From the NCBI RefSeq assembly GCF_017303315.1, contig NZ_JAFKOI010000006.1, positions 150,508 to 214,507 on the forward strand: a DNA stretch of 64,000 nt, written 5' to 3'. A program made the position numbers and the translations under genes. This stretch comes from Bacillus sp. NTK071. GTDB lineage: Bacteria; Bacillota; Bacilli; Bacillales; Guptibacillaceae. Below, piece by piece: positions 52,234 to 62,275 of the stretch (its first letter is position 1; every line of letters begins with the position of its first letter). The notes beneath the pieces are model-generated. The model did not search any database, was not told the origin of the DNA, and saw nothing but the letters and a program-made list of their open reading frames with translations.

Positions 52234-53053
52234 CCCTTTCTGGAGATGTAAGTGTTTGTGTACAAATCATTTCAGTTCCCTGACCAATCCCTTTTGCACT
52301 ATGGGCATCCGATCCATAGACAAGAGGGATTTCTCGATTTATTGCTTCCTTGATCACCCAATTAGGAGGGTATGGTTCCTCACATAGAGGCTTCACTGTT
52401 CCAGCCCCATTATAATCGAGGGAATAACCACAATTTTTCACTTCATCAAGGAGTGAGGATATTTCAGTTTGAAAACGACCTATGAAAGGAAATTCTTTCT
52501 GAAATTTGTTTGCAAGTGTGATGTGACCAATGCGTGTAGGTTTATATAACCCTAGATTAGCTTGAACTGACTTTAATACAGTATCATAATATTTTCGATG
52601 GACGCTTTCGATTGATCCGAGAGATTCTACCAATTGCTTAAATGCATTAGGACTATAGTCGAGGCAAGTATATTGATCACCGTGCTTAATGAAGTGAACA
52701 GAAAGAATGGCGTCATCTAACTGAGGTCCGACCGTTTGGAGGAATTGCTTTGTCTCATCTTCAAAGCCTTCGATGTAATCGATTTCAAGCCCGCATTTTA
52801 TTTCTATTTTTCCATCATATGTTCTTTTCAACTGTTGCACAGCTTGAAGATATTCACCTAATTTCTTTTCTGTCATACCGCTATCTTTATTGGGAACCGG
52901 ATCAGTAAAATTCTTAGGTAAAGGAGCGTGCTCTGTAAATGTCATTCCTTTATAACCGAACTTAATTGCTTCTTCAACATAGTCTTCTAATGGGTCAGTT
53001 GTTCCATGTGGGCAAAATGGAGAGTGAACGTGACCATCATATGAAATACTCAT
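52220..53053 (-). CDS. hisJ: Histidinol-phosphatase HisJ (PHP family)
   Basis: A 277-residue PHP-fold phosphatase. DGHVHSPFCPHG gives the first metal ligands, FTEHAPLP the next His, GLEIDYIEGFED a bridging Glu, SVHFIKHG another His, and VYGSDAHSAKGIG the C-terminal Asp-His. It hydrolyses L-histidinol phosphate in histidine synthesis. It is located away from any his operon here, as in B. subtilis. ATG 53053 follows GAAGGTGCTTTAGG. Confidence 0.94.
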   Translation of the reverse strand: MSISYDGHVHSPFCPHGTTDPLEDYVEEAIKFGYKGMTFTEHAPLPKNFTDPVPNKDSGMTEKKLGEYLQAVQQLKRTYDGKIEIKCGLEIDYIEGFEDETKQFLQTVGPQLDDAILSVHFIKHGDQYTCLDYSPNAFKQLVESLGSIESVHRKYYDTVLKSVQANLGLYKPTRIGHITLANKFQKEFPFIGRFQTEISSLLDEVKNCGYSLDYNGAGTVKPLCEEPYPPNWVIKEAINREIPLVYGSDAHSAKGIGQGTEMICTQTLTSPERVSRS

Positions 53054-53276
53054 CCTAAAGCACCTTCTTTCTGATAATGAAAAAGTTTATAATAATATCA
53101 AGGATTTTACATGCCGAATATTGAATTTACTTAGTCAAACAGGTAATTACATGGTATCATAAAAACATTACTAAATTTCGTACATATTCGTCTACAAACG
53201 ATCTATATCTGACGATTTAGACTGCTAAATTAGCATGATTACATAAATTGATGATGTGGAAGAAGGGGTGCTTCCG

Positions 53277-54974
53277 TTGGAGTATATTGTCATTGCGATT
53301 ATTATATTGGTAGCCGTCATATTATACGGCACTTTTGCGAGAAGAAAAATATACAATGAAATCGATCGTCTTGAAGAATGGAAGATTGATATATTAAACA
53401 GACCTGTGACCGATGAGATTTCGAAAGTAAAAGGACTTATTATGTCTGGTCAAACGGAAGAAAAATTCGAAAAATGGCGTGAAGAGTGGGACGAAATTGT
53501 TGCAGTGAAGCTTCCTAATCTTGAAGATCAGCTAATGGATACAGAGGAAGCAGCTGAGAAATATCTATTTCGAAAAGCCAAAAATACGTTAGTTGAAACT
53601 CGCGAACGTCTTGAGCAGATCGAAAAACGAATCGAGCTTATGCTACAAGACATTAATGAACTTGTTTCTAGTGAAGAACAAAACCGAACTGAAATCGTCT
53701 CAGTACAGGAAGTGTTCAGAGAAGCAAAACAGAGGTTGCTTTCACAAAATCGTTCTCTTGGTAAAGCTTTCCCTACTCTAGAAGCAGAGCTTGAAGAACT
53801 GAGACAGAAACTTCAACAGTATGAAACATTAACTGATGATGGGAATTATCTCGAAGCAAGAGATGTGTTGAAAGAGATTCAAGATCGTCTAACTGCAGTA
53901 CAAGAGAAGATCGTCATAACGCCAGAACTAATTACACTAGTTCATACACAGATTCCTGCTCAACTTAAAGAACTTGAAGATGGAACTTCAGCAATGGAGT
54001 CCGAAGGGTATGTTCTAGACCATCTAGAAATTCAAGACCATATTGAGAATGTAGAATCTGATCTCGTGAAATGGGATTCTGCCATCGAGAAAACGGAGAT
54101 AGAAGAAGTTAAGTCGGAAGTCGATGCGGTACGGAGAAGTATTGAAGGACTTTATGACCAGCTTGAATCCGAAGTAGACGCAAGACAACTTGTTACTGAG
54201 AAAGTGGAAGAACTTGAGCATGAATTGTTTAAAACGAATAATCATTTTCAAGATTTGCAGGAAGAAACAAATGTTGTCCAACTCAGCTATCGATTAGAAG
54301 AGCAAGAATTAAAGATGATTAAAGAAGTCGAAAAGAAGATTTCAGATATGCATGTTCGGTTTAGTGCTGTTCGTGAAGCGGTAGAAGGAAATAAACAGGC
54401 ATATTCAACGCTAGCTGAAACAGTTCTCACACTTAAAGAGGATTTGGCAACGATCGATCACGATATGCAAATTCAGAAAGAGAATTTGCATATGTTAAGA
54501 AAAGATGAATTGAAAGCACTTGAAACGATTAAAGAATTGAAAAGACAACTCATTGAATCAAGGAGAATGATGAAGCTTAGCAACCTTCCTGGTATACCTG
54601 AATCCTACTTAGATGGCTTTGAACTTGCTGAGGAAATCATTATAGAATTAAATGATCGTCTATCAGATGTGCCGCTAGATATTTATCAAGTCAATGAAGT
54701 ATTAGCTGATGCAGAGCGTGCAGTTGAGCACAGTACGGAAGTTACAAAGAAGTTAGTAGAAGACGCGATTTTAACTGAACGACTAATACAGTTCGGTAAT
54801 CGTTATCGTGGTAAGTACAGAAGTATGGATGAACTGCTTCAGAAAGCAGAAGACCATTTCAGAAGATATGAATATGATGAAGCTCTTTCAACTGCTGAAG
54901 CAGCCATTGAAAAGGTGGATCCTGAGGTTCTCCAATCATTGAAAGATGATGTAAGAGAGCCTGTCAGAACCTGA
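53277..54974 (+). CDS. ezrA: Septation ring formation regulator EzrA
   Basis: A 565-residue membrane-anchored coiled-coil protein. One N-terminal helix (EYIVIAIIILVAVILYGTFA) is followed by a long spectrin-like series of helical coils ending near the QNR region (FGNRYRGKYR). EzrA binds FtsZ and PBP1, restricting Z-rings and coordinating wall synthesis. The frame opens at GTG 53256. I use TTG 53277, with GAAGGGGTG at proper distance and the usual length. A 13-base palindrome TGCTAAATTAGCA (53223-53235) stands upstream. Probable promoter TAGTCA-17-TATCAT is near 53132-53160. Confidence 0.95.
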   Translation: MEYIVIAIIILVAVILYGTFARRKIYNEIDRLEEWKIDILNRPVTDEISKVKGLIMSGQTEEKFEKWREEWDEIVAVKLPNLEDQLMDTEEAAEKYLFRKAKNTLVETRERLEQIEKRIELMLQDINELVSSEEQNRTEIVSVQEVFREAKQRLLSQNRSLGKAFPTLEAELEELRQKLQQYETLTDDGNYLEARDVLKEIQDRLTAVQEKIVITPELITLVHTQIPAQLKELEDGTSAMESEGYVLDHLEIQDHIENVESDLVKWDSAIEKTEIEEVKSEVDAVRRSIEGLYDQLESEVDARQLVTEKVEELEHELFKTNNHFQDLQEETNVVQLSYRLEEQELKMIKEVEKKISDMHVRFSAVREAVEGNKQAYSTLAETVLTLKEDLATIDHDMQIQKENLHMLRKDELKALETIKELKRQLIESRRMMKLSNLPGIPESYLDGFELAEEIIIELNDRLSDVPLDIYQVNEVLADAERAVEHSTEVTKKLVEDAILTERLIQFGNRYRGKYRSMDELLQKAEDHFRRYEYDEALSTAEAAIEKVDPEVLQSLKDDVREPVRT

Positions 54975-55001
54975 CTCTCCTCACAAGAGGAGAGTTTTTT
55001 T
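54974..55001 (+). terminator. Terminator after ezrA
   Basis: ACTCTCCTC (54974-54982) pairs with GAGGAGAGT (54987-54995), followed by TTTTTT. Confidence 0.92.
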
Positions 55002-55039
55002 GTGGTATACGTTAAGGATTTATCAATAAAGCTCATAAA

Positions 55040-55063
55040 GAAAACGCAGGCTCTGCCTGCGTT
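55040..55063 (-). terminator. Terminator of brnQ (minus strand)
   Basis: AACGCAGG (55043-55050) pairs with CCTGCGTT (55056-55063). The minus-strand tail is TTTTCTTT, and the brnQ stop overlaps the 5' arm. Confidence 0.8.
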
Positions 55064-56381
55064 AACTTAAGTTTTTCTGTTTGAATTGAAGGATTAATAG
55101 CCCAATAACTCCACCAGCAATTGCAGGTAGAAGCCATCCAACGCCCTCGCTGTATAATGGTAGAGTGTGTAACCATCCAAATCCTATATTTAATCCTGCT
55201 CCTTCAATCGCATTTGGAATACTAATGAAGGTTGCAAGAAGAATAGATCCCCTGTATACATAGTTGTGAACTGGGATTGCATAATCAATAAAGGTTAAGA
55301 ATATCAGTACGATTGCAATTGGATAGATCGCGATTAAAACAGGCACAGTAAATGTAATTAGCTGTGTAAGCCCTAGATTTGCGACAAATGCACTAAATAG
55401 CGTCACAATTAGGATTACTGCTTTATACGATAGTTTTGGGTATACCTTCGAGAAGTATTCACCACAAGCTGTTACTAAACCGACTGAAGTAGTCAAGCAT
55501 GCAAAGGTGATAGCAGCTCCGAGTAAAACGGTTCCAAATGATCCAAATAAGTAACTAGCGACACTTGATAGAATTTCCCCTCCATTATCGGCTTTCCCAA
55601 CAAGATCTAGGCTTGTAGCACCTATATAGGCAAGTGATAAGTAGATAGCTGTTAGTCCAATAGCAGCTAGGACGCCGGCCTTTAGTACTACTAGAGAAAC
55701 AGTTTTTCGATCGGTTACGCCTCGATCATTTACTGCTTTTATTACCACGATTCCAAATACAAGCGCAGCAATAGCATCCATCGTTAAATACCCATCAAGA
55801 AACCCTTTAAAGAATACGCCGCTCTCATAGTTGGGAGAGGGTGCCGAAAGTGATCCAGGGGGATTAACGAACGCACCGACAATTAAACTTCCGAGTACGA
55901 GAATTAACAGAGGAGTGAGAATCTTGCCCACTCGATCAACTAATCTTGTTGGATTCAATGCTACCCAGAACGTGATTCCGAAAAAGACGATCGTATAAAG
56001 AAGTAAAGGTAGACCCGTAGGATTTGTAGATTCACTTAGAAAAGGAACGACACCAATTTCGAATGCTACTGTTCCTGTACGTGGAATCCCAAAGAAAGGT
56101 CCGATTGCAAGATAGAGCACTGCTGTGAAGGTTAGTCCAAACAAAGGATGTACTCTAGAAGCAATATCATTCAGGCTGCCTCCTGTTAATCCTATGGCTG
56201 TTACACCAAGTAGCGGTAGTCCGACGCCTGTAAAGAGAAAACCAACAATAGCAATCCAGATATTTTCTCCGGCAGCTTGACCAAGCGCTGGAGGGAATAT
56301 CATGTTCCCTGCTCCTAGAAAAAGCGCGAAGAGCATTAAGCCTATTGTAAGCGTATCTTGATTAGATAATTTTGCTTTCAT
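55062..56381 (-). CDS. brnQ: Branched-chain amino acid transporter BrnQ (LIVCS family)
   Basis: A 439-residue polytopic carrier with about 12 helices. The N-terminal LFALFLGAGNMIFPPALGQ and GVTAIGLTGGSLNDIASRV are LIVCS-family signatures. It takes up leucine, isoleucine and valine with Na+ or H+. ATG 56381 follows AGGAGGCAATT. The 280-base upstream region has direct AT repeats AATTAATTATT (56472-56482 and 56488-56498) but no clear CodY box. B. subtilis braB stands at the corresponding position. Confidence 0.94.
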   Translation of the reverse strand: MKAKLSNQDTLTIGLMLFALFLGAGNMIFPPALGQAAGENIWIAIVGFLFTGVGLPLLGVTAIGLTGGSLNDIASRVHPLFGLTFTAVLYLAIGPFFGIPRTGTVAFEIGVVPFLSESTNPTGLPLLLYTIVFFGITFWVALNPTRLVDRVGKILTPLLILVLGSLIVGAFVNPPGSLSAPSPNYESGVFFKGFLDGYLTMDAIAALVFGIVVIKAVNDRGVTDRKTVSLVVLKAGVLAAIGLTAIYLSLAYIGATSLDLVGKADNGGEILSSVASYLFGSFGTVLLGAAITFACLTTSVGLVTACGEYFSKVYPKLSYKAVILIVTLFSAFVANLGLTQLITFTVPVLIAIYPIAIVLIFLTFIDYAIPVHNYVYRGSILLATFISIPNAIEGAGLNIGFGWLHTLPLYSEGVGWLLPAIAGGVIGLLILQFKQKNLS

Positions 56382-56661
56382 AATTGCCTCCTGATTAAGC
56401 TGTTTAACATGTCCTAATTTTCGGACTTCATATTAACACAATTAACCGACAAATCATAACGATTCTAAAATAATTAATTATTCAAACAATTAATTATTGA
56501 TAATAGCGGGAACAATCACCTATTGGTAATCTTAACCAGACGTGCTTGGGATCTAAAATTCATTCTTAGTTCAAAAATCTCAGAGGAATTAATTTGGTCT
56601 TTCTATAACGCTGTGGTAAGATAATTAGTTGGAAATATAAGATGACTGAAGGTGTCATAAT

Positions 56662-57801
56662 ATGATTTATTTGGATAATAGTGCAACTACAAAGCCATAT
56701 CAAGAAGTTCTAGATGCTTATCGAACCGTAGCAGAAGATTTTTTTGCGAACCCTTCTTCTCTTCATCGAAAAGGTGGAGAAGCAGAAAGGTTGCTTAGAC
56801 AGGCTAGAAAAAGCATTTCTGAATTATTAAATGTTTCTATAAGTGAAGTTATTTTTACCTCTGGTGGAACAGAGAGTAACAATTTAGCGATTAAAGGTGT
56901 TGCTCTTCAACATATGAATCGCGGAAAGCATCTCATTACGACACAAATTGAGCATGCTTCTACCATGCAATCCTTCCAACAGCTCGAAGACATGGGGTTC
57001 GAAGTGACGTATCTCCCTGTGGATTCAAACGGACAAATTTCTTTAAACGATCTTGAAGATGCCCTTACTTCTAATACGACACTTGTCTCAATTATGCATG
57101 TTAATAATGAGATAGGTGCGATACAGCCAATTAAAGACATCGGTCACATAATTAAAGGCAAATCACGAGCTGTCTTCCATATTGATGATGTACAGGGAAT
57201 AGGGAAGGTACCACTGGATTTTAATGATGTTAAAGCGGACCTTATTTCTTATTCCGCCCATAAATTCCATGGATTAAAAGGCAATGGACTTCTCTTAAAA
57301 AAGAAAAATGTAGCGCTGTTTCCTTTGCTATCTGGTGGTGGGCAGGAGAATGAAATACGATCAGGCACAGAGAACGTGCCTGGTATTGTAGCGATGGCTA
57401 AAGCTCTCAGGTTGTATTTTGACTCAGCTGCTTCAAAGAAGGATAAGCTTGAAGGATGGAGAAAGAAACTAGTCGATGAACTTCCTAAGATTGCAGGTAT
57501 TGAACTTAATACATCTCGAATTGCAGCTCCACATATTATTAACTTCTCGGTCCGTGGCATAAAGCCAGAAGTCTTGATTCACACTTTAGAAGAAAAAGAC
57601 ATCTATGTTTCAACCCGGTCCGCTTGTTCTTCAAAAGCAGCAGAGACTAGTCATGTGTTAAAGGCTTCGGGTTTTCCAGTTGAAAGAGCCAAAACGGCAA
57701 TAAGGGTTAGCTTATCTTTTGATACGACTGATGAGCAGATAGAAATTTTTCTTAGTGAGCTTCAAAAAGCCATTTCTAAACTAAAACATGTAATGAGGTA
57801 A
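56662..57801 (+). CDS. nifZ: Cysteine desulfurase NifZ (IscS/NifS-like)
   Basis: A 379-residue PLP enzyme. FTSGGTESNNLAIKG binds the phosphate, HIDDVQGIGKV the ring, and SYSAHKFHGLKGNGLLL holds the Schiff-base lysine. STRSACSSKAAETSHVL contains the catalytic cysteine, near residue 320. It mobilises sulfur from cysteine as a persulfide. Directly upstream of thiI (five bases apart), it is the dedicated sulfur donor for 4-thiouridine in B. subtilis. ATG 56662 follows GAAGGTGTCATAAT. Confidence 0.95.
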   Translation: MIYLDNSATTKPYQEVLDAYRTVAEDFFANPSSLHRKGGEAERLLRQARKSISELLNVSISEVIFTSGGTESNNLAIKGVALQHMNRGKHLITTQIEHASTMQSFQQLEDMGFEVTYLPVDSNGQISLNDLEDALTSNTTLVSIMHVNNEIGAIQPIKDIGHIIKGKSRAVFHIDDVQGIGKVPLDFNDVKADLISYSAHKFHGLKGNGLLLKKKNVALFPLLSGGGQENEIRSGTENVPGIVAMAKALRLYFDSAASKKDKLEGWRKKLVDELPKIAGIELNTSRIAAPHIINFSVRGIKPEVLIHTLEEKDIYVSTRSACSSKAAETSHVLKASGFPVERAKTAIRVSLSFDTTDEQIEIFLSELQKAISKLKHVMR

Positions 57802-57806
57802 TAGCT

Positions 57807-59003
57807 ATGTATGATCACATTATTATTCGATATGGGGAGATTTCCCTTAAAGGTAAAAACAGAAAAGGATTTATTACTTCTTTGAAAAAAAGAGTAAAAC
57901 AAGTTCTGTCGGATTACAATTCGATTGAAGTACACCAGTCTTTTGATCGTATGGTCGTTAAATTGAATGGAGCAAATCACGAACCGATTATTAATAAGCT
58001 TAAAACAGTGTTTGGTATTCATTCGCTTAGCGTAGCTATTAAGACGGAGCATGATCTAGATCTTATTAAAGAAAAAGCGCTGCAGCTTGTTCAGGATCAA
58101 CAGCGCGGGGAAAGTATGACGTTTAAAGTAACGGTAAGACGACCTTTTAAACAATTCCCCCATCGTTCACAGGATATGAATCGTGATATTGGAGGGTTCG
58201 TTCTTCGAAATACGGAGAATCTCACAGTTGATGTACACAACCCTGATATGGAGCTGAAAGTAGAGGTAAAGCAAGATGGTGCTTATTTGAGTTGTAATAA
58301 TTCAGAAGGCGCTGGTGGTCTACCAACCGTTCAAGACAACAAAGTTATGTTAATGCTATCAGGCGGGATCGATAGTCCAGTTGCTGGTTACTTAACAATG
58401 AGGCGAGGCGTAAAAGTAGAAGCAGTTCATTTTCATAGTCCCCCTTTTACTAGTGAACGCTCTCGTCAAAAGGTTGAAGATCTTGTAAAAGTTCTAACAC
58501 GTTATGGTGGGGACATACGTCTGCATGTCGTACCTTTTACAAACACGCAAAAAACGATTCAAAAAGAAATGCCTGATAACTATAGCATGACTATTATGAG
58601 AAGAATGATGATGCGTATTACAGAGAAATTAGCAGAGCAAAATAATGCACTGGCAATTGCAACTGGTGAAAGCCTTGGACAAGTTGCAAGCCAGACAATT
58701 CAAAGTATGAATACGATTAATGAAGTTACAAACTTCCCGGTGCTTCGTCCGCTTATCTCTATGGATAAACTTGAAATAATGAAGATTTCAAGAGCAATTG
58801 ATTTATATGATATTTCAATTCGTCCTTACGAAGATTGCTGTACAGTATTTCTACCTGAAGCACCTAAAACAAAGCCTAAACGAGAGCATGCGAACAAGTT
58901 TGAACAGTACTTGCCTGTGGATGAATTAGTTCAAGAAGCAGTTGCTGGCGTTGAAACAATCATAATCAAAGAAAAAGACGACGAATTTAGCGATTTACTA
59001 TAG
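57807..59003 (+). CDS. thiI: tRNA 4-thiouridine sulfurtransferase ThiI
   Basis: 398 residues. An N-terminal NFLD-THUMP region (about 1-165, HSLSVAIKTE and VTVRRPFKQFPHRSQDMNRD) binds tRNA. The PP-loop adenylation domain has MLSGGIDSPVAGYLTMRRG near residue 185. The C-terminal rhodanese domain of E. coli ThiI is absent, as in Bacillus, so the enzyme relies on NifZ. It makes s4U8 in tRNA. It is coupled to nifZ, whose stop overlaps the ThiI ribosome binding site GAGGTAATAG. Confidence 0.95.
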   Translation: MYDHIIIRYGEISLKGKNRKGFITSLKKRVKQVLSDYNSIEVHQSFDRMVVKLNGANHEPIINKLKTVFGIHSLSVAIKTEHDLDLIKEKALQLVQDQQRGESMTFKVTVRRPFKQFPHRSQDMNRDIGGFVLRNTENLTVDVHNPDMELKVEVKQDGAYLSCNNSEGAGGLPTVQDNKVMLMLSGGIDSPVAGYLTMRRGVKVEAVHFHSPPFTSERSRQKVEDLVKVLTRYGGDIRLHVVPFTNTQKTIQKEMPDNYSMTIMRRMMMRITEKLAEQNNALAIATGESLGQVASQTIQSMNTINEVTNFPVLRPLISMDKLEIMKISRAIDLYDISIRPYEDCCTVFLPEAPKTKPKREHANKFEQYLPVDELVQEAVAGVETIIIKEKDDEFSDLL

Positions 59004-59093
59004 AACTTCCAACATTTGACCATATTCCCATAAGTTAAAAGGGATAACACCCCTCTGTCTATCAAATTCTATAGGCAAGGAGGTGAACATCCC

Positions 59094-59294
59094 ATGGCAA
59101 ATAACAGCTCAAACAACCTAGTGGTACCTGGTGTACAACAAGCTCTTGATCAAATGAAGTATGAAATTGCTTCTGAATTTGGTGTAACTCTTGGTCCAGA
59201 TTCTACTGCACGTTCAAACGGTTCAGTTGGTGGCGAGATTACAAAGCGTCTTGTGCAACAGTCTGAACAACAATTTGGAGGATACTCTAAATAA
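59094..59294 (+). CDS. sspA: Small acid-soluble spore protein, alpha/beta type
   Basis: A 66-residue [24 protein letters not shown] and [21 protein letters not shown] are the alpha/beta SASP signatures, and EIASEFGV contains the GPR germination-protease cleavage site. It coats spore DNA and protects it. ATG 59094 follows CAAGGAGGTGAACATCCC. A forespore sigma-G promoter is expected, but I could not place one with confidence. Position after thiI matches B. subtilis sspA. Confidence 0.96.
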   Translation: MANNSSNNLVVPGVQQALDQMKYEIASEFGVTLGPDSTARSNGSVGGEITKRLVQQSEQQFGGYSK

Positions 59295-59311
59295 TTGAAT
59301 ATTAATGGCTT

Positions 59312-59344
59312 GCGGAAGGTGCATACAGCATCTTCCGCTTTTTG
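59312..59344 (+). terminator. Terminator after sspA
   Basis: GCGGAAGGTGC (59312-59322) pairs with GCATCTTCCGC (59328-59338, one G-T pair), followed by TTTTTGTTTT. Confidence 0.9.
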
Positions 59345-59419
59345 TTTTATTCATAAATGTTCAAAACTTTCTTATTTTTATGTATAATAAAACTATTACA
59401 TACAAGAGGAGGAAATAGC

Positions 59420-60997
59420 ATGCAGGATTTAATGGCACCTAAATATTACAATTTAACAAGCGAGATAGAGCGTTTTACTACAGAAGAACATAAGGTCGCT
59501 TTGAAATGGCGAAGCGATAGTGGAGATTTCCAGGAGATTACATACAATAACTTAATGAATAAAGCGAACCAAATTGCAGGGGCTTTGACATCTGAAGGGT
59601 TAAAAAGTCAGGATCGTGTTCTAATCATGATGCCGCGCCTTATCGATACATACGCAGTTTATATCGCTTGTCTAAAAGCTGGTCTTGTTGTTATTCCATC
59701 ATCAGAAATGTTAAGAAAGAAAGACCTTGTTTATCGTATTAATCATTCAGAAGCAAAGGCAGTTATTTGTGACTCTAAGCTAATAGACTCATTCAAAGGT
59801 GTAGAAACTGAGGCACCTTCACTGAAAATGAAATTTGTTGTTGGGGATGTGAAAGACGGTTGGGCCCCACTACTTGATAAAGCTCAAAATGAAAGCGTTT
59901 TATTTGAAGGGGTTAATACGTCTAGAGACGATATGGCCTTCCTATCTTATACATCAGGTACTACTGGTAATCCGAAAGGTGTTGTCCATAGTCACGGCTG
60001 GGCATATGCTCATCTCAAAACATCGTCAGCGTCATGGTTAGATATTCAAGAAGGAGACAATGTTTGGGCAACAGCCGGACCAGGGTGGCAGAAGTGGATC
60101 TGGAGTCCTTTTGTAGCAACATTATGTAGTGGTGCAACAGGATTTGTGTATAGCGGTAAATTCGATCCAGAAACCTATCTTGGTTTTCTCGCTGAGTATG
60201 ATATTAATGTGCTTTGTTGTACGCCTACAGAATATCGCTTAATGGCGAAAGTAGACGAACTAGATCGCTTCACCCTCCCGTCATTACGAAGTGCTGTTTC
60301 AGCAGGAGAACCTCTTAACCGCGAAGTTATTGACACGTTTAGACGTTATTTCAATATAGACGTGAGAGATGGATACGGACAAACTGAGAACACTCTTCTT
60401 GTTGGAATTATAAAGGGTATGGAAGTGAAGCCAGGGTCGATGGGTAAGCCAACACCTGGAAATCGTGTTGAAATCATTAATGATGAAGGTCAGCCGGTCG
60501 GTATTGGTGAAGTAGGCGATATCGCTGTCCATAAGGATGTGCCGGCTTTGTTTAAACATTATTACAAAGACGAAGAACGTACACAAATGGCATATCGGGG
60601 TGATTACTACCTAACTGGCGATAAAGCGTCTAAAGATGATGACGGTTACTTCTGGTTCGAGGGTAGGGGCGATGATATTATTATTAGCTCTGGTTATACG
60701 ATTGGACCATTTGAAGTAGAGGATGCTCTTGTAAAGCATCCGGCTGTTCAAGAGTGTGCAGTAGTTGCAAGTCCTGATGAAGTACGTGGCAATATTGTAA
60801 AAGCATACGTTGTGCTTAAAGATGATAGTCAAGCTGGAGATGCACTTGTGCGTGCTCTTCAAGATCATGTTAAAGAGCTAACGGCTCCATACAAATATCC
60901 GCGTAAAATAGAATTCATTAAAGAACTTCCAAAAACAACTTCCGGTAAAATTAGAAGGATAGAGCTTCGTCAAAAAGAAACACAGAGTGTTTCTTAA
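59420..60997 (+). CDS. ytcI: AMP-forming acyl-CoA synthetase, YtcI-like
   Basis: A 525-residue ANL-family ligase. FLSYTSGTTGNPKGVVHSHG is the ATP loop, DGYGQTENTL is motif A5, and TGDKASKDDDGYFWFEGRGDD motif A7. C-terminal PKTTSGKIRRIELR carries the catalytic lysine. It is a medium-to-long acyl-CoA synthetase type; the acyl chain is unknown. The frame opens at 59357, but ATG 59420 has AGGAGGAAATAGC and the expected N-terminus. It is a paralogue of AcsA, 18 kb upstream. Confidence 0.92.
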   Translation: MQDLMAPKYYNLTSEIERFTTEEHKVALKWRSDSGDFQEITYNNLMNKANQIAGALTSEGLKSQDRVLIMMPRLIDTYAVYIACLKAGLVVIPSSEMLRKKDLVYRINHSEAKAVICDSKLIDSFKGVETEAPSLKMKFVVGDVKDGWAPLLDKAQNESVLFEGVNTSRDDMAFLSYTSGTTGNPKGVVHSHGWAYAHLKTSSASWLDIQEGDNVWATAGPGWQKWIWSPFVATLCSGATGFVYSGKFDPETYLGFLAEYDINVLCCTPTEYRLMAKVDELDRFTLPSLRSAVSAGEPLNREVIDTFRRYFNIDVRDGYGQTENTLLVGIIKGMEVKPGSMGKPTPGNRVEIINDEGQPVGIGEVGDIAVHKDVPALFKHYYKDEERTQMAYRGDYYLTGDKASKDDDGYFWFEGRGDDIIISSGYTIGPFEVEDALVKHPAVQECAVVASPDEVRGNIVKAYVVLKDDSQAGDALVRALQDHVKELTAPYKYPRKIEFIKELPKTTSGKIRRIELRQKETQSVS

Positions 60998-61004
60998 ATA
61001 GAAG

Positions 61005-61038
61005 AAAGACGAGGACCGGTTAAGGTCCTCGTCTTTTA
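61005..61038. terminator. Bidirectional terminator between ytcI and the murG-like gene
   Basis: AAAGACGAGGACC (61005-61017) pairs with GGTCCTCGTCTTT (61024-61036). Confidence 0.9.
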
Positions 61039-62103
61039 TTTGGCTTTATTTTTTATTAATGCCTCAATTTTGTTTGCTTGATCTCCTGCATTGTCCTGTT
61101 CCATTGAATGAATATATGTCTCGCGATTCTGATACGTTTCACGAACAGATTTCATAAAGGATTCTTCAGTAAGATCTTCTTCTAATAGTACATTTGCATA
61201 ACCGGATTTTTCAAACGATTGTGCGTTCAAAATTTGATCCCCTCTGCTTGCTGCTCTCGATAGTGGAATAAGTAGCATTGGTTTTTTTAAGGCAAGGAAT
61301 TCAAAGATTGAGTTTGAACCTGCTCTTGATATAATCAAGTCTGCCATTGCTAACAAGTCAGGTAGTTCGTCTGTTACATATTCAAACTGCTTATATCCAT
61401 TCCTTTTTGACGATGAGTCTACCTGCCCCTTACCAGTTAGGTGCAGGATATCAAACGTTTTTAATAGTTCATCAAGCTGGTGTCGAACCGCTTCATTAAT
61501 TCGTTTTGCTCCGAGACTTCCTCCCATAATAAGCATGACTGGTTTGCTACCGCTAAACCCGGCAAAAGATAAGCCTTTTGCACGGTTCCCACTCTTTAAC
61601 TCGTCTCTAACGACTGCACCGATGTACTCAGCCTTGTTTTCAGGAAGGTGCTTTACCGTTTCTGGGAATGTAGTACAGACTTTTGAAGCAAAAGGGATCG
61701 CAACTTTGTTAGCGAGTCCTGGGGTTAAATCTGATTCGTGAATAATAACGGGCACGTTATTCATTTTGCCAGCAATTACAACAGGAACAGAAACAAATCC
61801 ACCTTTTGAGAAGATCACAGATGGCTTTTCTCGCTTAATGATAGAGAACGCTTCTCCTACGCCTTTAATGACCTTAAAAGGATCTTTGAAATTATTCCAA
61901 TCGAAATACCTACGCAGTTTTCCTGTTGAAACATGATGGTATGTTACACCTTTAAGGGGTTCAATCAATTGACGTTCAATTCCATTTTCTGAACCAATAT
62001 AATGAATGTCCCAGTCCTCCTTAAGAAAACGTGGAATTAGAGCTAGATTAACCGTTACATGTCCGGCAGAACCGCCACCAGTAAATAGAATTTTCTTTTT
62101 CAA
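61036..62103 (-). CDS. MurG-like UDP-GlcNAc glycosyltransferase (second MurG)
   Basis: About 355 residues of GT28 type. N-terminal [20 protein letters not shown] is the MurG lipid-acceptor loop, [18 protein letters not shown] the second G-loop, and [15 protein letters not shown] with [13 protein letters not shown] the UDP-GlcNAc site. MurG turns lipid I into lipid II at the inner membrane face. The frame extends to ATG 62148, but TTG 62103 behind GAAGGTGAGG gives the conserved MKKKI-type start. A TACAAT close to 62148 suggests transcription starts too late for the upstream ATG. It lies outside the dcw cluster, so it is probably an additional copy, as some Bacillus carry. Confidence 0.9.
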   Translation of the reverse strand: MKKKILFTGGGSAGHVTVNLALIPRFLKEDWDIHYIGSENGIERQLIEPLKGVTYHHVSTGKLRRYFDWNNFKDPFKVIKGVGEAFSIIKREKPSVIFSKGGFVSVPVVIAGKMNNVPVIIHESDLTPGLANKVAIPFASKVCTTFPETVKHLPENKAEYIGAVVRDELKSGNRAKGLSFAGFSGSKPVMLIMGGSLGAKRINEAVRHQLDELLKTFDILHLTGKGQVDSSSKRNGYKQFEYVTDELPDLLAMADLIISRAGSNSIFEFLALKKPMLLIPLSRAASRGDQILNAQSFEKSGYANVLLEEDLTEESFMKSVRETYQNRETYIHSMEQDNAGDQANKIEALIKNKAK

Positions 62104-62275
62104 CGAGATTTCCTCACCTTCAACAATTGTCTTGCTCATTTTATTCATTCTCCTTATTGTATCATGATTAAAAAAGCAACAAAGAGTTCAATTTAAAATC
62201 CAGAAGATTCACAGCATAGGAGTGGAGTGATACAATAAGTGAACAATTGACATTACATAAAAGGGGAGAACATCA

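Noticed and set aside
56382..56661. CodY box upstream of brnQ
   Set aside because: AATTTTCGGACTTCA (near 56415) shares only the first half with AATTTTCWGAAAATT; about six mismatches are too many.
59004..59093. Sigma-G promoter of sspA
   Set aside because: CCATA and GATAACA at plausible spacing near 59018-59047 are too far from consensus to call, although one is expected biologically.
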